64,000 nt of DNA from Quercus robur (Eukaryota > Streptophyta > Magnoliopsida > Fagales > Fagaceae), in contig NC_065536.1 of the NCBI RefSeq assembly GCF_932294415.1, forward strand, positions 2,170,001 to 2,234,000, written 5' to 3'. The stretch's first letter is position 1; each line of letters starts with the position of its first letter. Made by a program: the position numbers and the translations under genes. Below are positions 23,088 through 35,500 of the stretch, in pieces. Below the pieces are notes generated by a model. That model was not told the DNA's origin. It saw only the letters and a program-made list of their open reading frames with translations, and did not search any database.

Positions 23088-24476
23088 TAAATAAGTGAAT
23101 TAATGGAATATTTATTAGGATAATAATCTTGTTGTTGAATTAGAAAAATATGGTAATTTCAAGGGGGTTCAGGAACCCTTTTGTGCTGGTTTTATTTAGC
23201 TAAGGTAACCTCAATGAAAGAAAAAAAATAGAAAAAAGAAAAAAAATGCACAGTATTGGGCTTTAAAGCCCAATGAGATCCAAGGTTTCTACCAACCCAA
23301 CAAATTAACAAAAAACTCCCAAATCCAGCCGTTCAAGTAGAAAGCCTGTAACATGGTCCTAAATTAATCAAATGGTTCCTAGGTTTCTACTTTTGAAAGA
23401 AGTAACTTGAGCCACAGCCCAAATCTTCTAGCAATGCATTAGAGCCTCCTCAAGTAAAAAATTCTTAGGCAACTTTATCCTACATTCTTTCAACACAAGC
23501 CGAAGGCCTAAATCCAAGACCCAAGCACCACCCAAAATAAATAAATAAAACTCACAAAAGATTAAGTGTTAGAAACCTAATTCCAACATTGATAAAAAGA
23601 GAGTCTACAGAGTTATAATTAATAAAATGTTGTTCAGTTAAGTGTTAGAACCTAATTCCTATCACAATTCCCAAGTACCACTAGTTTTGATATAGTATCA
23701 CTATCTCCATTTTCTTTTTTAGGAACCAACATGTTTTAGCCTTCACTAACTCACGAGAAATTATTCACTCCCACAATCTTTTTGCAAGAGTGAATAATTT
23801 CTTGTAGAGTTCACTCCTCAAAGAGGAGGTGTGAGTCCTAATGTGAGACCTATGTAGGACTCAAAACTTTTGTGAGGGGGGGAGGACTCCTCTCGTAGGA
23901 CTAAAAAATTTCTTCTAACTCACGGTGTCACTTATCTAGTCTTCATAGCAATTAATTATTTTACGCAAACAACTTGATTGAAAACAATATTACATATTAA
24001 ACCATGATATAGTAAAATGAGATTTACATCATTTGAAAGTAAATTAAACTCTAAAAAATGGATTAGTTTAATGTAAATTCAATGTTTCACATAATTTATT
24101 GCTCAATAGTTGGTGGAATTAATAAAATGAGAAGTTTGAAGAGTTAATTTTGCCACTTTTTGTCTTTAGTGAATGAAATAGTACACTTCATGTAAGTACC
24201 AAAGTTAAAGGGACAACTATCAAGAGCCTTATAACTAAATAGTATTGTTTGATTCCCCCAAAGGGGAGAACTTAAGTTTGATTCCCTCATTTATTATATA
24301 AAAAAAGGTAGAGAGTTATACATTGAATTTGGTTGAATGAAAATCAAAATCTATAAGTGCAGGTAAGCTAATTAGACAATAGCTCCTTCAATTTATTTAT
24401 TTATTTTTTGTGTTGCAATCACTACTGCAAACATTTTTTTTTAATGATTTTTTTCAAAAGATAATAATAAAATTAA

Positions 24477-24578
24477 AAAACAAGGTTATAAATAAAGTAA
24501 TGAACATAATTTTTAAGTTCCACTTTATTAAAAAACAAGGTTATAAATAAAGTAATGAACATAATTTTTAAGTTCCAC
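24477..24578. repeat. ~54-bp tandem duplication
   Basis: The stretch aaaaaacaaggttataaata through taagttccac is present twice in a row. The partner region near 39585-39640 has it once, so this duplication is later than the segmental copy. Confidence 0.8.
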
Positions 24579-24754
24579 GCACGAATGCTATGTAGATTTT
24601 GTAACATCCAACAAATACGAGTTTATCCCATTAAATTTTCAACAAAACTTGTTCAAAAAACTTACAAAAAGAATTAATTTACACTTGAATCATTAGTAAA
24701 TAATACAAAATAATTTAAATTGTCACATGACTCATAGCAACAAACTTATAATAT

Positions 24755-26929
24755 CTAGTTGACAAACCTACAACTTTTCCTAATCTCACCCTGGCTTCCT
24801 GTAAGCACATCAACATAACCTATTTTCACCATAGCTGCAGCAAACTTATAAGCTTATGTTTCAGTTTGCCTTGCATTATTCCTGACAATTCCTACCATTG
24901 AAGGGCTGCTCAAAAGAGATTAATCAGAGGTCAATAAGCTATGGTGGTTCTTCAAATTTATATAGTACTTATTATCAAGCCTATATGGTGTAAGTACATC
25001 AAGTGAGTACAGTTGGATCATCATTGCCAGCATTTTGTGGACACTTGCTCTTTAAGTCTCTTGCAAATATGGGATCCATTGAAGGGTCTTGTGGATTTGT
25101 TTCATTGAAAGTATATAACCGCTTTGAGAAAGAAGAATAATGTGACCTTCCTATGGAATGTGTCCCAGAAAGTGTCACCATTTCATCAAGACTAAGTCCT
25201 TTTTGTGCAAATCTTTGTTCTAGTTGCTGAGCGTTGAAGGTACGTGGTGGAAGGTTTTGAATAGGCTCTTCTTCAAAATATAAGAATAAGTCCCACAATA
25301 GACAATACCTTAAGCCAACATGAGACGTTTGGTGCCTGAAACACTTAACTCTTCTTCTTTTTTTTCGCTCTCTTATTGCTTCCCATCATCTCTGTCTCAA
25401 TCTCTACAATATCAAACAGTGACGCTCCACACGTCACAAACCAATCAACTAATGTCTTTATAACTCCAACGTACAAACCAAAGGATAACATGAGGGGTGA
25501 GGACCACCAAAAGCGGTGGCAACTGTATATGCGGGAGTTACTCTGTGATATATATTTATGTCCGATCAAAAAAGAGACAGATATCCGCACCGACTAGACT
25601 AGTAACTGTGCACTGGCTGAGTCCATCATCAGGAAGCTTAGAGTGTATATATAGTAATAAATACACTGTATAGTATACCATACATAGAAAACATAGGAAA
25701 TGTTATTTAACTCTACAGTTTAGTAATTAAGAAACGTATAGTCAGGGGCGGCCCAACATAATTAAGGGCCTAAGGCGAAAAATTTATGCGGGGCCTTTAA
25801 TATGTAAATATTAATTAAACAAAATTATTTAATACTAATCAAATTAAGGTTAATTTGATACATTAAATACATAAATAATACCAACTAGACTAATGTTAAT
25901 TTTATATAGAGAATTGAATATCATAGTTGAATTATAAATATTAATAACAAGAAATAAAAATATATTGCGATTAAAAAAGATACTTTATTTAGGATATAAG
26001 ACGATACTAGTTAAATAAAATTGTAATCTAATTTTTAATTTTATATTTTGATTTTAAGAGAGAGAGAGAGAGATAGATATTATTTGGTATATAGTTTTGT
26101 AGGATATTAGTTTACAAAAATCAAAGTCTTAAACTATTAGAGGAGATTAATCTATAATTGATGATTTAACACATTTGTAACATCTTTTTGAAATATTTTA
26201 GGGTTTCAATTGAGTTAAGGTTCTATTGGTCTCGTACTTTGAGAGTCTTAATAAAAATGAAAAATAAAAATGGCTAATTAAAAGTACTATAAAATGTTCA
26301 AAATATAATGTGATAATGTCACTTATTGGTGAATTTCATCAATTTAACTAATGAATGTTTATATCACGCTTTTTTGTGATTAATAACATGACAATTTGTA
26401 AGCCAATAGTAAAATTTGTACATCACTAATAAAAAAAATGTACAACCTTTAGAAAATATATATAATTTTATAAAAATTTGGGTTTTTAACTATAAATAAT
26501 GGGGTCTTTTTTTTCAAAGAAATTTTTGTTTTTTTGGTGGGGCCTTAGGCCTAGGCCTAACTTGCCTAGGCCTTGAGCCAGCCCTGCGTATAGTATAAGT
26601 ATATTCTTTTAGCGGAGGAAAAAAAAAGGGAAATGGAGAAGGGGCTATAAATTGAGGTACAGATTCTGTTGAAGCTATAACAAGTTAGTTGGTGTTACAA
26701 AGAGCTAACATACCCTGACAAAACAGTCATGAAAATGCATTCTGGTGAGGTCAGCTGCTAGGCCAGGTTTGCTTGACATCGCTTTGTTCACAGTGTTTCT
26801 CACAATGGACTCTGCAGAAGGACAAGTTGATTGATAGTAATCCACTTTGAGTGATGGCATTGCCAGTGACATTGACAACATCATAGACATAGTAACAAAG
26901 AAAACCAAGCAAAATTTGATGGTTGCCAT
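24755..26929 (-). pseudogene. Class III peroxidase, copy 3 (pseudogene)
   Basis: Exon 1 (26714-26929) is intact and encodes a normal signal peptide and [10 protein letters not shown]. Exon 2 is broken. Its first ~80 codons, from GCDAS through the SCADI region, are missing, replaced by about 430 bp of unrelated DNA (25275-25700). A frameshift lies near 25003. Nonsense codons occur at 24920-24922 (Gln to TAA) and 24854-24856 (Trp to TAA). The remaining part also has Tyr for the Cys in SHCSSF and Thr in SGTHSIG. The stop at 24755 is retained. The intron remnant carries an 844-bp hAT element. The TATA box at 27075 survives, so a short transcript is possible. Confidence 0.9.
25743..26586. mobile_element. 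Non-autonomous hAT element, 844 bp
   Basis: It lies in the intron of peroxidase copy 3, between perfect 8-bp duplications CGTATAGT (25735-25742 and 26587-26594). The ends are CAGGGGCGGCCCAA and, reversed, CAGGGCTGGCTCAA. The interior is AT-rich with ggcctaggcctaacttgcct near the right end. No transposase is present. The exact duplication implies a fairly young insertion. Confidence 0.88.
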
Positions 26930-27074
26930 TGTTAAGCTACAACCCAAATATGAAAAACCCCAATACTGTAAAGAGTGAATGAATACGACTTAGAGAAAAG
27001 AGCAAAGAAAGAACAGATAAAGAAGAATATTATAAGCAAGAAAGAGATGAAGATAAAGATTGATGCTAACCGAG

Positions 27075-27082
27075 TATTTATA
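27075..27082 (-). promoter_or_regulatory. TATA box of pseudogene copy 3
   Basis: TATAAATA is preserved in the position conserved with copies 2, 6 and 7. Confidence 0.6.
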
Positions 27083-27838
27083 GGAAAGAATTAAGCGAAG
27101 AAACAGTCCTCTTTGGCACACTCCAACGTACAGTTGCTTAATTTACAAGATCTTCCATCCTATTAGCCTATTAGCTTTTGAGTGGGTGGTGATGTATTTT
27201 CTTTGACTTTCATGGATGTCAACTTGGCAATGGAGAGGGTAAGAAGGTAAATTAACGTACGTACATACCCCACATATATACATGCATGTTATGCATACTA
27301 GGTCAGTGAGCTTAATTTTCAGTATCTTTCACTTATTGTTTAGGGGTTCTAGCTTTTCATGATATTTTAACAACTTTGATTAGGACAAGGAAATGGAGGA
27401 AAAGAACTGAAAGGAATAGTGGATCCCACCATTATCTTCTGTTCGAGAGTTTTTCAAGAGAGAGGAATGGAACCAGTTATAGGGAAGATCAATTTCCTCA
27501 ATAATTAAGAGAAATGAATTTTTCGTCACTCTTTTTTTATTTATTTAATAATTCAATAGTTGGCAAAGAAAAACTTGAACACTGGATATCTTTGTTAGAA
27601 GATCCATAGATGCCATCCCTATTTAAAAAGGAAATAAATAAAATGTAAGAAATTAATAGTCAAAAACTATTTTATTTTTCATTTTATTTAATAGATTTCA
27701 AATAGACTAGGAAACTAGATTTTTTTTTTTTTTAATCTATCTATTTCTATTCCATTTTATTTTTATTAAAATTTATTTTTCTCACTTCCTGCCTGCACTA
27801 TACAAATATATTGAGAAAATAAGTGACCAACCAAGTAA
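27083..27838. other. Upstream flank of copy 3
   Basis: No gene. It has the same promoter-side landmarks as other units. From 27597 (atccatagatgccatccct) it is co-linear with 39987 onward. Confidence 0.7.
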
Positions 27839-29729
27839 TCTATATCTATATAATAACTAATAGCCGAAACGTTTGACCTTTTGTTGACTTTACCTTATTG
27901 CGCCATGTGGCTACATATATTTATGCCACACAACTACATTTAAAAACCAAACAATTGTGTCATTTCTTTTTGCAAAATAAGACACTGAACAATTGTATCT
28001 TTTGGAATTTTAAATAACTAACCACAACCAAAAGAAACAAATCATTACACTGCATCATACTGTTGTTTTCCCTCGGTACATATAAATATAACCGGATTGC
28101 AAAAAAACTGCAATTTGCAAGCACTTATTCTTTTCCAACTGCACACCTTTGTCTCTGAAAAAAATCGTTGACAATCTCAATGCCAATATAGCAAGTGATC
28201 AACTTGTTCATGAAAATCACTGGCACTTCCGAGTCATTACCACTAAGTAAACTGGAGGTGCATTTTCGTCCTTATTTATCACTTCATTCTGATCTACCTT
28301 TGTTTTTCTACTATTTCTTTTATATTTTGGCAACTGATTATGTTGTTTTTCAAGGAGTACTCTTGAATCATTGTTGAAGAAAATGGAACAATTACCGTCG
28401 GCAATGATGATGGTACACCACATTATTTATATTTATTAACCTCAAAATTGTCTAACACTAACAGAAGTTGACTTCTCTTTAAAAAACTATATTGTTTCAC
28501 TGGATACAAGCACCATACAATTGTAAAACAAAGACACAAAAAACATAGAAGAAAAAAAATAGAAATGCCAAAATAATAAAATCTTAATTTCATGATCTGA
28601 TGCGTCTCTCTACTTCTCAACTTTACCGGTCCAAACTCCACCAAACCCAACAGTTTCCTATTTTTCAATTTTTACAGCAATTGATAGAAGAAGAGGAAGA
28701 AGAAGATGAGAATGAAAGCAGTGGATGATCTTATTGTGGGGGAAAAGAAACATAAATAAAATGAAAAATTGAAAACATAGGAGAGAGTTACAGAAGCACT
28801 ATGAGAGAAAAAGAGGTTTAAAAAAAATAAGGAGACGAGAGAATGTCACAGAAAAGATAAGAATGAAGAGAATTAAGAAAGGGAAAGAATTAAAAAGATA
28901 AAGAAAAAGTGGCGTTGTAGAAGAGGAGATGATAGTCACGTGAGGGAGTTGAGTTTTGCTTCTTCAGCAACTTTTAAGCAGAAAGGCAACTTCTTGGAAG
29001 GTACACATAAAATACCATTCCATCCTTACTTTTATTATTTTATACAAAAAATAATAATAATAAATTTGTTTCATTTATTTATTTCATCTTTCACTTGGGC
29101 TTTGGTTTCCAACTATCTCCCAATAGTGTTATTAGAATATTTGTGTTATGTGACTCTAACAGTTAGATCTACACAGTTTCCTTTTAAATTGGTATGGGCA
29201 TATAATATACTACAAAGACTAAAGTAATACTTAGACGTGTATATTGTATAGATTTTTGTACATTGCTGATTCAATATTAATCACAAAATATTTTTTTTAA
29301 ATGATAATTTAAAATTTTATTTATGCAATTAGTTTTTTAGGCCTAAATTTATTATGTTCTTGATATCAATTAATTACTTTCTATAAAAAAATTTCCAATT
29401 AACTATGAATATATATATATATATATATATTTAAAATATTAAGTCATTTTCTTATGTCCTTTTATTATTTTCTTTTAGTTATATAATGTTATTTATTACC
29501 TATTTATGATTACATTTTTTTTTTAAATGATTCCAATGCTTGTTGTGGATATATATAGCCATCGACCCATCTCCTCACAAGCATTCCATGCATCTATGCT
29601 ACGTTGCTAACTATTTTTCTTTTTTAAGTCTTAATAGTAACTATTTAAACTCAAATATAATGTTTTTTTTTTTCCCTTCCAAACTCATTCAGTAATTTAA
29701 CCCGTGCATCGCACAGGTTAAACGACTAG
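27839..29729 (+). mobile_element. Helitron B, 1.9 kb, plus orientation
   Basis: It begins TCTATATCTATATAATAAC at 27839 and ends CTAG at 29726-29729. Just before the end is a 9-bp-stem hairpin AACCCGTGC-ATC-GCACAGGTT. It lies between A (27838) and T (29730) with no duplication. The paralogous empty site near 40238 reads ccaagtaattattcaat, exactly the two flanks joined. No RepHel protein is visible. The interior includes coding-looking but unrecognised stretches (for example 28423-28668, minus), which may be chance or captured. Confidence 0.88.
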
Positions 29730-30443
29730 TTATTCAATATTCTTAAAACACAGTGATATGCTTTTTTTTTTTTTTTTAATACAACATAGAAATTCTACAC
29801 TAACTTAATCTAAATGTATATGTATGAGAAGCTCCCTTCTGAAGACTTGAATCCTAACCCTTACCTCCAACACCCCACAAGCACTTAATACTTGTGGAGT
29901 GACTTAATACTCTATAAATATATATATATATATATATATATCAAAACATTAGTGTAACTTAATTAAGCTTTCTATTCTTTCTTGATTCATCAATAAAGTT
30001 CACATTTTATTTAGAATGCTCTTAATTTAATATTGGTATTAGAGTATAAAATCCTAAGTTTAATCCTTATTTTATCTACTCTACCTCCCATTTAAAATTC
30101 TACGTGTTGGGTCTCATCTATTAAAAGGTAGTTTTGGCCCACATGTGAGAAAGAGTGTTAGAATTGTATGGGTAAATAGTTAAATTTACCATATATATCT
30201 TGATAATTTAATATTTTGGAACAATCGGTAATTTAACACTAATTAAATTTGTAGTTCAATTTGCCATTCACATATTAGAGGAGGGAATACCTAAAAATTT
30301 CCATGATTAAGCATGATAATTAGCTAGGTCTTCCATTGACCAAGTAGCTAGAATTTCATCATCAATTGGAACTCATTTAAGATGATCATTTATACATCAT
30401 TCTTCCATTGACTCTTTTTTTTTTTTTTTCTCACTGGGTTTGG

Positions 30444-30486
<43 letters not shown>

Positions 30487-30835
30487 GGGTTCGGTGAGTT
30501 TGGGTATTGGGGGTTGAAGGGGAAAAAAAAAAAAAAAGTAAAAGCTGCACCAAATTATAGGTATGAGGCCCATAAATAGTTGAAAAATATTGAGTGATGA
30601 CAAATGAGTGATGGTGCCTAACGGGTGGGGTGTAGAGAGTTGGGGTATTTTAAGTGATGAGTGACAAAAATTGAATGATAAGTGATGAGTGACCATTTTT
30701 TTTAACCAAACAAGCCCTAAGTGCCTTATAACTCAATAGTATTGTCTACTTCTCTCGATACAGAGAACTTAGGTTTTAAATAACCATTTATTATTATAAG
30801 AATTAATAATAATAAAATGGTATATATCTCCAGTT

Positions 30836-30867
<32 letters not shown>

Positions 30868-31258
30868 AGTTGATAGTCAACTGTGAATTTTATGTATTAA
30901 AATATATTGAATAAAAAATCAAAATCTAAATTAGGGTCAGCGAATTGGTTAATAGCACTTTCAAGTAATTATGTTTGTTTGTGTTACAATCACTTCACAT
31001 ATTTTGGTATCATTAAAAAAAAAAAGGTCTTAAAAAAAGCTATGAACATAAACCTCAAGATCCACAAATGAATGCTTCGCACATTTTGTAACATCCAACA
31101 AATACCAATTTATCCCATTAATGTCTCAACAAAATTCACTCACAAACTTTCAAAAGAACGAATTTACACTTGAATCAACATAGAAAAATGAAACAAATAC
31201 ATAAGCAAATCATACAAAAAAGTTTCAATAGTCACATAAATAAACCTATAATATATAT
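29730..31258. other. Intergenic flank with homopolymer-rich insertion
   Basis: No gene. 29730-30385 parallels 40239-40890. 30390-30710 is a T-rich block (poly-T near 30452-30483) ending ttaaccaaacaagccct, a Tourist-like terminus, and is absent from 40861 onward. 30700-31258 is the 3' flank of copy 4 and is repeated at 62970-63523. Confidence 0.65.
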
Positions 31259-32413
31259 TTAGTTCACAAACCTAAAATTTTTCCTTATCTCACCTTGACT
31301 TCCTGCAAGCACATCAATGTAACCCATTTTTACCATAGCTGCCCCAAACTTACAAGCCCATGCTTGACCGTGCCTTGCATTATTTCTAACCATTTCAACT
31401 GTTGAAGTGCTGCTTAAAAGAGATTGATCAGAGGTCAATAAGCCATGGTGGTTCTTCAAATTTTTATAGTACTTATTATCAAGCCTATATGGTGTAAGTA
31501 CATCAAGAGGTACTGTTGGACCATTGCCATTATTAGCATTTTTTGGACACTGGGTCTTTAAGTCTCTAGCAAATATGGGATCCATTGAAGGGTCTTGTAG
31601 ATTTGTTTCACTGAAATGGTATAATCGCTTTGAGAAAGAAGAACAATTTGACCTTCCAATGGAATGTGCCCCAGAAAGTGTCACCATTTCATCAAGACTA
31701 AGTCCTTTTCATGCAAATCTTTCTTCTAGTTGCTGAGCATTGAGGGTAGGTGGTGGAAGATTTTGATCGGGCTCATCCTTATGTGATACCCTGCCATCAC
31801 GGCGTCCTGATGGCACCATATAACTTATGCCTCCAACTTTGTAAGCATTGTCATGAGCAGCAAATGCAACAATGTCTGCACATGGGACTTTTTGTGGGCA
31901 TTGAGCTTCAAGTTCAGCCTTTGCTTCAAATATCACTTCAAAGCCTCTTAAGCTTGGATAGTTGGCTTGATTGTCCTTCTCGGCTTGATTTCCAGGGGTT
32001 GAATCAAGTAGGACAGAAGCATCACAACCCTGGCATAGATAACATGTACAATATTAAACTCCACATCTTAGTAATTAAGTAGCTTATAAGGTATATTCAG
32101 AGAAAAAAACAGAAGCAAAAGGGACTACAAATTTAGGTACAGTTTCTGTTAAACATATTGCAAGTTAATTGGTGTTTCAAAGAGCTAATTAACATACCCT
32201 GACAAAACAGTCATGAAAATGCATTCTGATGAGGCCAACAGCTAGGCCAGGGTTACTTGACACAGCTTTGTTCACAGTGTTTCTCACAATGGTCTCTGTA
32301 GATGGACAAGTTGATTGATAGAAACCCACTTTGAGTGATGGCATCGCTAGTGACATTGACACCATCATAGACATAGTAACAAAGAAAACCAAGCAAAATT
32401 TGATTGTTGCCAT
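31259..32413 (-). pseudogene. Class III peroxidase, copy 4 (one nonsense codon)
   Basis: Exons 32198-32413 and 31259-32029 with a 168-bp intron and good splice sites. The frame is full length except for a TGA at 31709-31711 in RFA*KG. Copy 7 has CGA at this codon, so a CpG transition is the likely cause. Other losses point the same way: Phe replaces the last conserved Cys (KNFRFVN), and the AARDS motif reads AAHDN. The haem ligands RMHFHDCF and LSGAHSIG survive. The TATA position reads AATAAATA instead of TATAAATA, and a 3.6-kb hAT transposon sits 167 bp before the ATG. It is probably a recently silenced gene. Confidence 0.88.
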
Positions 32414-32579
32414 AGTTACACTACAACCCAAATACCACAATACTCTAATGAGGGAATGAATAAGACTGAGAGTAAAGAGCAGAGAAAGAACAGCTAAAGA
32501 AGAATATTGTAAGCAAGATGGAGATGAAGATAAAGGCTGTTGTTAGCCAAGTATTTATTGGAATGAAGTTAGTGAAGAT

Positions 32580-35500
32580 CTGGGATGCACGGACGCGGCT
32601 CCCAGGCCGGCGCACCCGCGTCCGACGCGGTGACGTGGGAGGGACGCCGCAGACCGCGCGTCCGTCCCACGTCGTGCCGCGTCGCGCCACGTGGCGGATC
32701 CTGATTCAGGCCGACGCGGGCTGACGCGGCCAAAGTCGGCGCCGACGCGGCCGAAATCGGGCCGACTCGGTCCGTATCAGCCTATATCGGCCGAAATGGC
32801 CGAGTCAGGCCGAAATTCAAAAAAAAAAAAAAAAAAAAAAAAGGTGCAAACGCACCGTTTGACTTAAGGGGTCTTAACCTAAATACCCAGACCCCTTAAG
32901 TCACTCACACTTCAGCCAAAATTCCTCTCTCACTTCGTCCCTCATCTCTTTCTCTGTGTGCTTCACTACTTCGTCCCTCATCTCTGTGTGCTTCACTGCT
33001 TTGTCCCTTATCTCTGTGTGCTCTGTCCATAGTGATTGCTGTGTGCACACTACACTACTTCAGCCTTTAGGTGTGCTCTCTCTGCTCTTTTCTTGAATTT
33101 TTATTCTTTGTTCTTTACTATTTCTCTCTTTCAAATTGCTTAGAAATAAATTTGTGAATCTGAAAATTTATGTGCTTGACTGCTTGCTGTGTTTTTTTGC
33201 TTGTTTTTTCAATTCTTGTGGGAGTTAAAGGGTTTTGTTAACCTATGATTTGTGATTTGTGGTTTGTGGGAGTTAGGGTTCTGTGTTTTTTTTGCTGTGA
33301 ACCTGGTTGCTGTGTTTTTTTTTACTGTGAACTTGGTTTGATTTATCATTAATTTATTTAGTTAATAGTTATTATTTGTAGGTTATTTGTGGGGAGTTAA
33401 AGGGTTTTTTTTGGTTTTGTGGTTTTGTGTTTTTTTGCTGTGAAGTTCACAGTGTGAACCTGGCTGCTGTGTTTTGTTGCTGTGAACTTGGTTTGATTTA
33501 TCATTAATTTGTAGGTTAAATTGAATCTATTGAATTTACAATGGACGAAGTTAATAGCACAGAAAGTTCACAAGAAGTATCAAATGCTGAATCCCCTCTT
33601 TGGCAGTATGTGACTAAAGTAGAAAAACCAGCTGGTGCATCTGTGAAATCTGGTGGAAACACATATTTTAAGTGCAACTATTGTGATATAGTTTTTATGG
33701 GATCCTATTCTAGGGTTAAGGCTCATTTATTACAAATTTCTGGCAAAAGTATTAGAGCATGCCGTAATGTGTCAAAGAGCCATAGGTTGGAAATGCAGCG
33801 AATGCATGATCAAGTTGAGGCTAATAAGTTAGAGTAAGAACAGAGAAGTCATATTCCCTTACCCCCACCTCCCCCAGGCCGTGGGATACCTATTTCCCCA
33901 TTTCGGAGACAAGAAGGGAGTGATAATAGTCATAGTACAAATCCGGTTGATGCTAAGAGGAGGAAGGTGACTATGAATACTACTTTGGAGAAAGCATTTC
34001 AGAATAATGCTAGACATGATTTAGATAGTAGAATTGCTAGGATGTTTTACACCGGTGGGCTTCCGTTTAACTTTGCAAGGAACCCACATTATCGTAGTTC
34101 CTATGCATTTGCTGCTACTCATAGCATTCCGGGTTATCTTCCTCCTGGATACAATGCTTTGAGAACAACACTTTTGCAAAAGGAAAGAGCTCATGTTTAA
34201 AGACTCTTGAAACCAATTAAGGACTCTTGGCTTGAAAATGGTGTAAGTATAGTTTCTGATGGATGGTCAGATCCACAAAGGAGGCCTCTTATTAATATTA
34301 TGGCTGTATCAGATGGGGGTCCAGTGTTTATAAAGGCAATTGATGGGTCAGGTGAGTTCAAAGATAAGCATTACATTGCTAGGGTGTTGAAAGATGCTAT
34401 AAAAGAGATTAGACATGAAAAAGTTGTCCAAGTCATCACTGATAATGCAAATGTGATGAAGGCTGCTGGAGCTCTTATTGAGGGTGAGTATCCTAAAATA
34501 TTTTGGACACCTTGTGTTGTCCACACTCTCAATCTAGATTTGAAGAATATTTGTGCAGCAAAAAACACTGAAAAGAATGAAGTTACATATGAGGAATGTA
34601 GTTGGATTACACGTGTTGCTGATGATGCATCCTTCATACGTGTTTTTATCATGAACCATTCTATGAGGTTGGCAATGTTTAATGAATTTTGTCCATTAAA
34701 ATTGCTCCAAGTTGCTGATACTAGATTTGCTTCGGTGGTTGTAACGTTGAAAAGGTTGAAGTTGATAAAAAGATGCCTTCAAGCCATGGCTATTAGTGAC
34801 CAATGGGCTTCTTATAGGGAGGATGACGTTGGAAAAGCTCAAAAGGTGAAAGATATGATTCTAAGTGATCTTTGGTGGGATAATATTGATTATATCCTTG
34901 AATTCACGGCACCCATTTATGATATGCTACGAATAGCCGACACAGATAAGCCTTGTCTTCATCTTGTGTATGAGATGTGGGATTCCATGATAGAGAAGGT
35001 GAAAGCAGTGATATATCGGCATGAAGGCTTGGAAGAGGATCAATATAGCTCATTTTGGGGTGTGGTGTATGATATACTCATTGATCGGTGGACTAAAAAT
35101 TCTACACCACTACATTGCTTGGCTCATTCCTTAAATCCTAAGTAAGTACATTTATTATCTATTTTCCTTAGTTCACCCTTTTAGTAAAACATACGTTTGA
35201 TCTATATTTGTTTTTTAATCTTTAACTAGGTATTACTCCATTGAATGGATTTCGGAGAATCCAAAACGTATCCCTCCACATCGGGATCATGAAATTTCTA
35301 TGGAAAGAAGCAAGTGTTTGGAGCGATACTTTGAAGATGAGAATGACTTAACGGTGGTGAAGTATGAGTTTGCTAAATTTTCAGGAGGGAGGTTTCCTTC
35401 ACCAAGTGCCTTGATCGATAGGTGGACCTTACTACCTTTGGTTTGGTGGCAATACCATGGCTCCGCATTTCCAACTCTTCAAACCCTTGCCCTTAAACTT

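Larger units (their letters stand above)
20341..24754. repeat. Segmental duplicate block (partner 36228-39812)
   Basis: The flank between copies 2 and 3 aligns throughout with 36228-39812: gatgggactggcagttttac, tgattgtgttgatgaaataaa, aggtgtgggtcc-type landmarks and ataataataaaattaaaaaac occur in the same order. No gene is present. Differences are clean insertions: a Tourist-like element here at 22088-23087, and a Helitron in the partner at 38362-38749. Confidence 0.85.

Noticed and set aside
25345-25590. A real small gene in the foreign block of copy 3
   Set aside because: Overlapping frames on both strands, a K-rich tail and no recognisable domain; no promoter context.
28217-28668. Captured gene in Helitron B
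   Set aside because: Two minus-strand frames look mildly protein-like, but I recognise no motif; recorded only as possible in the element entry.
33834-33877. A 44-bp GT-AG intron that would bypass the first stop in the hAT transposase
   Set aside because: Too short for a plant intron and not a multiple of three, so the downstream frame would be lost.
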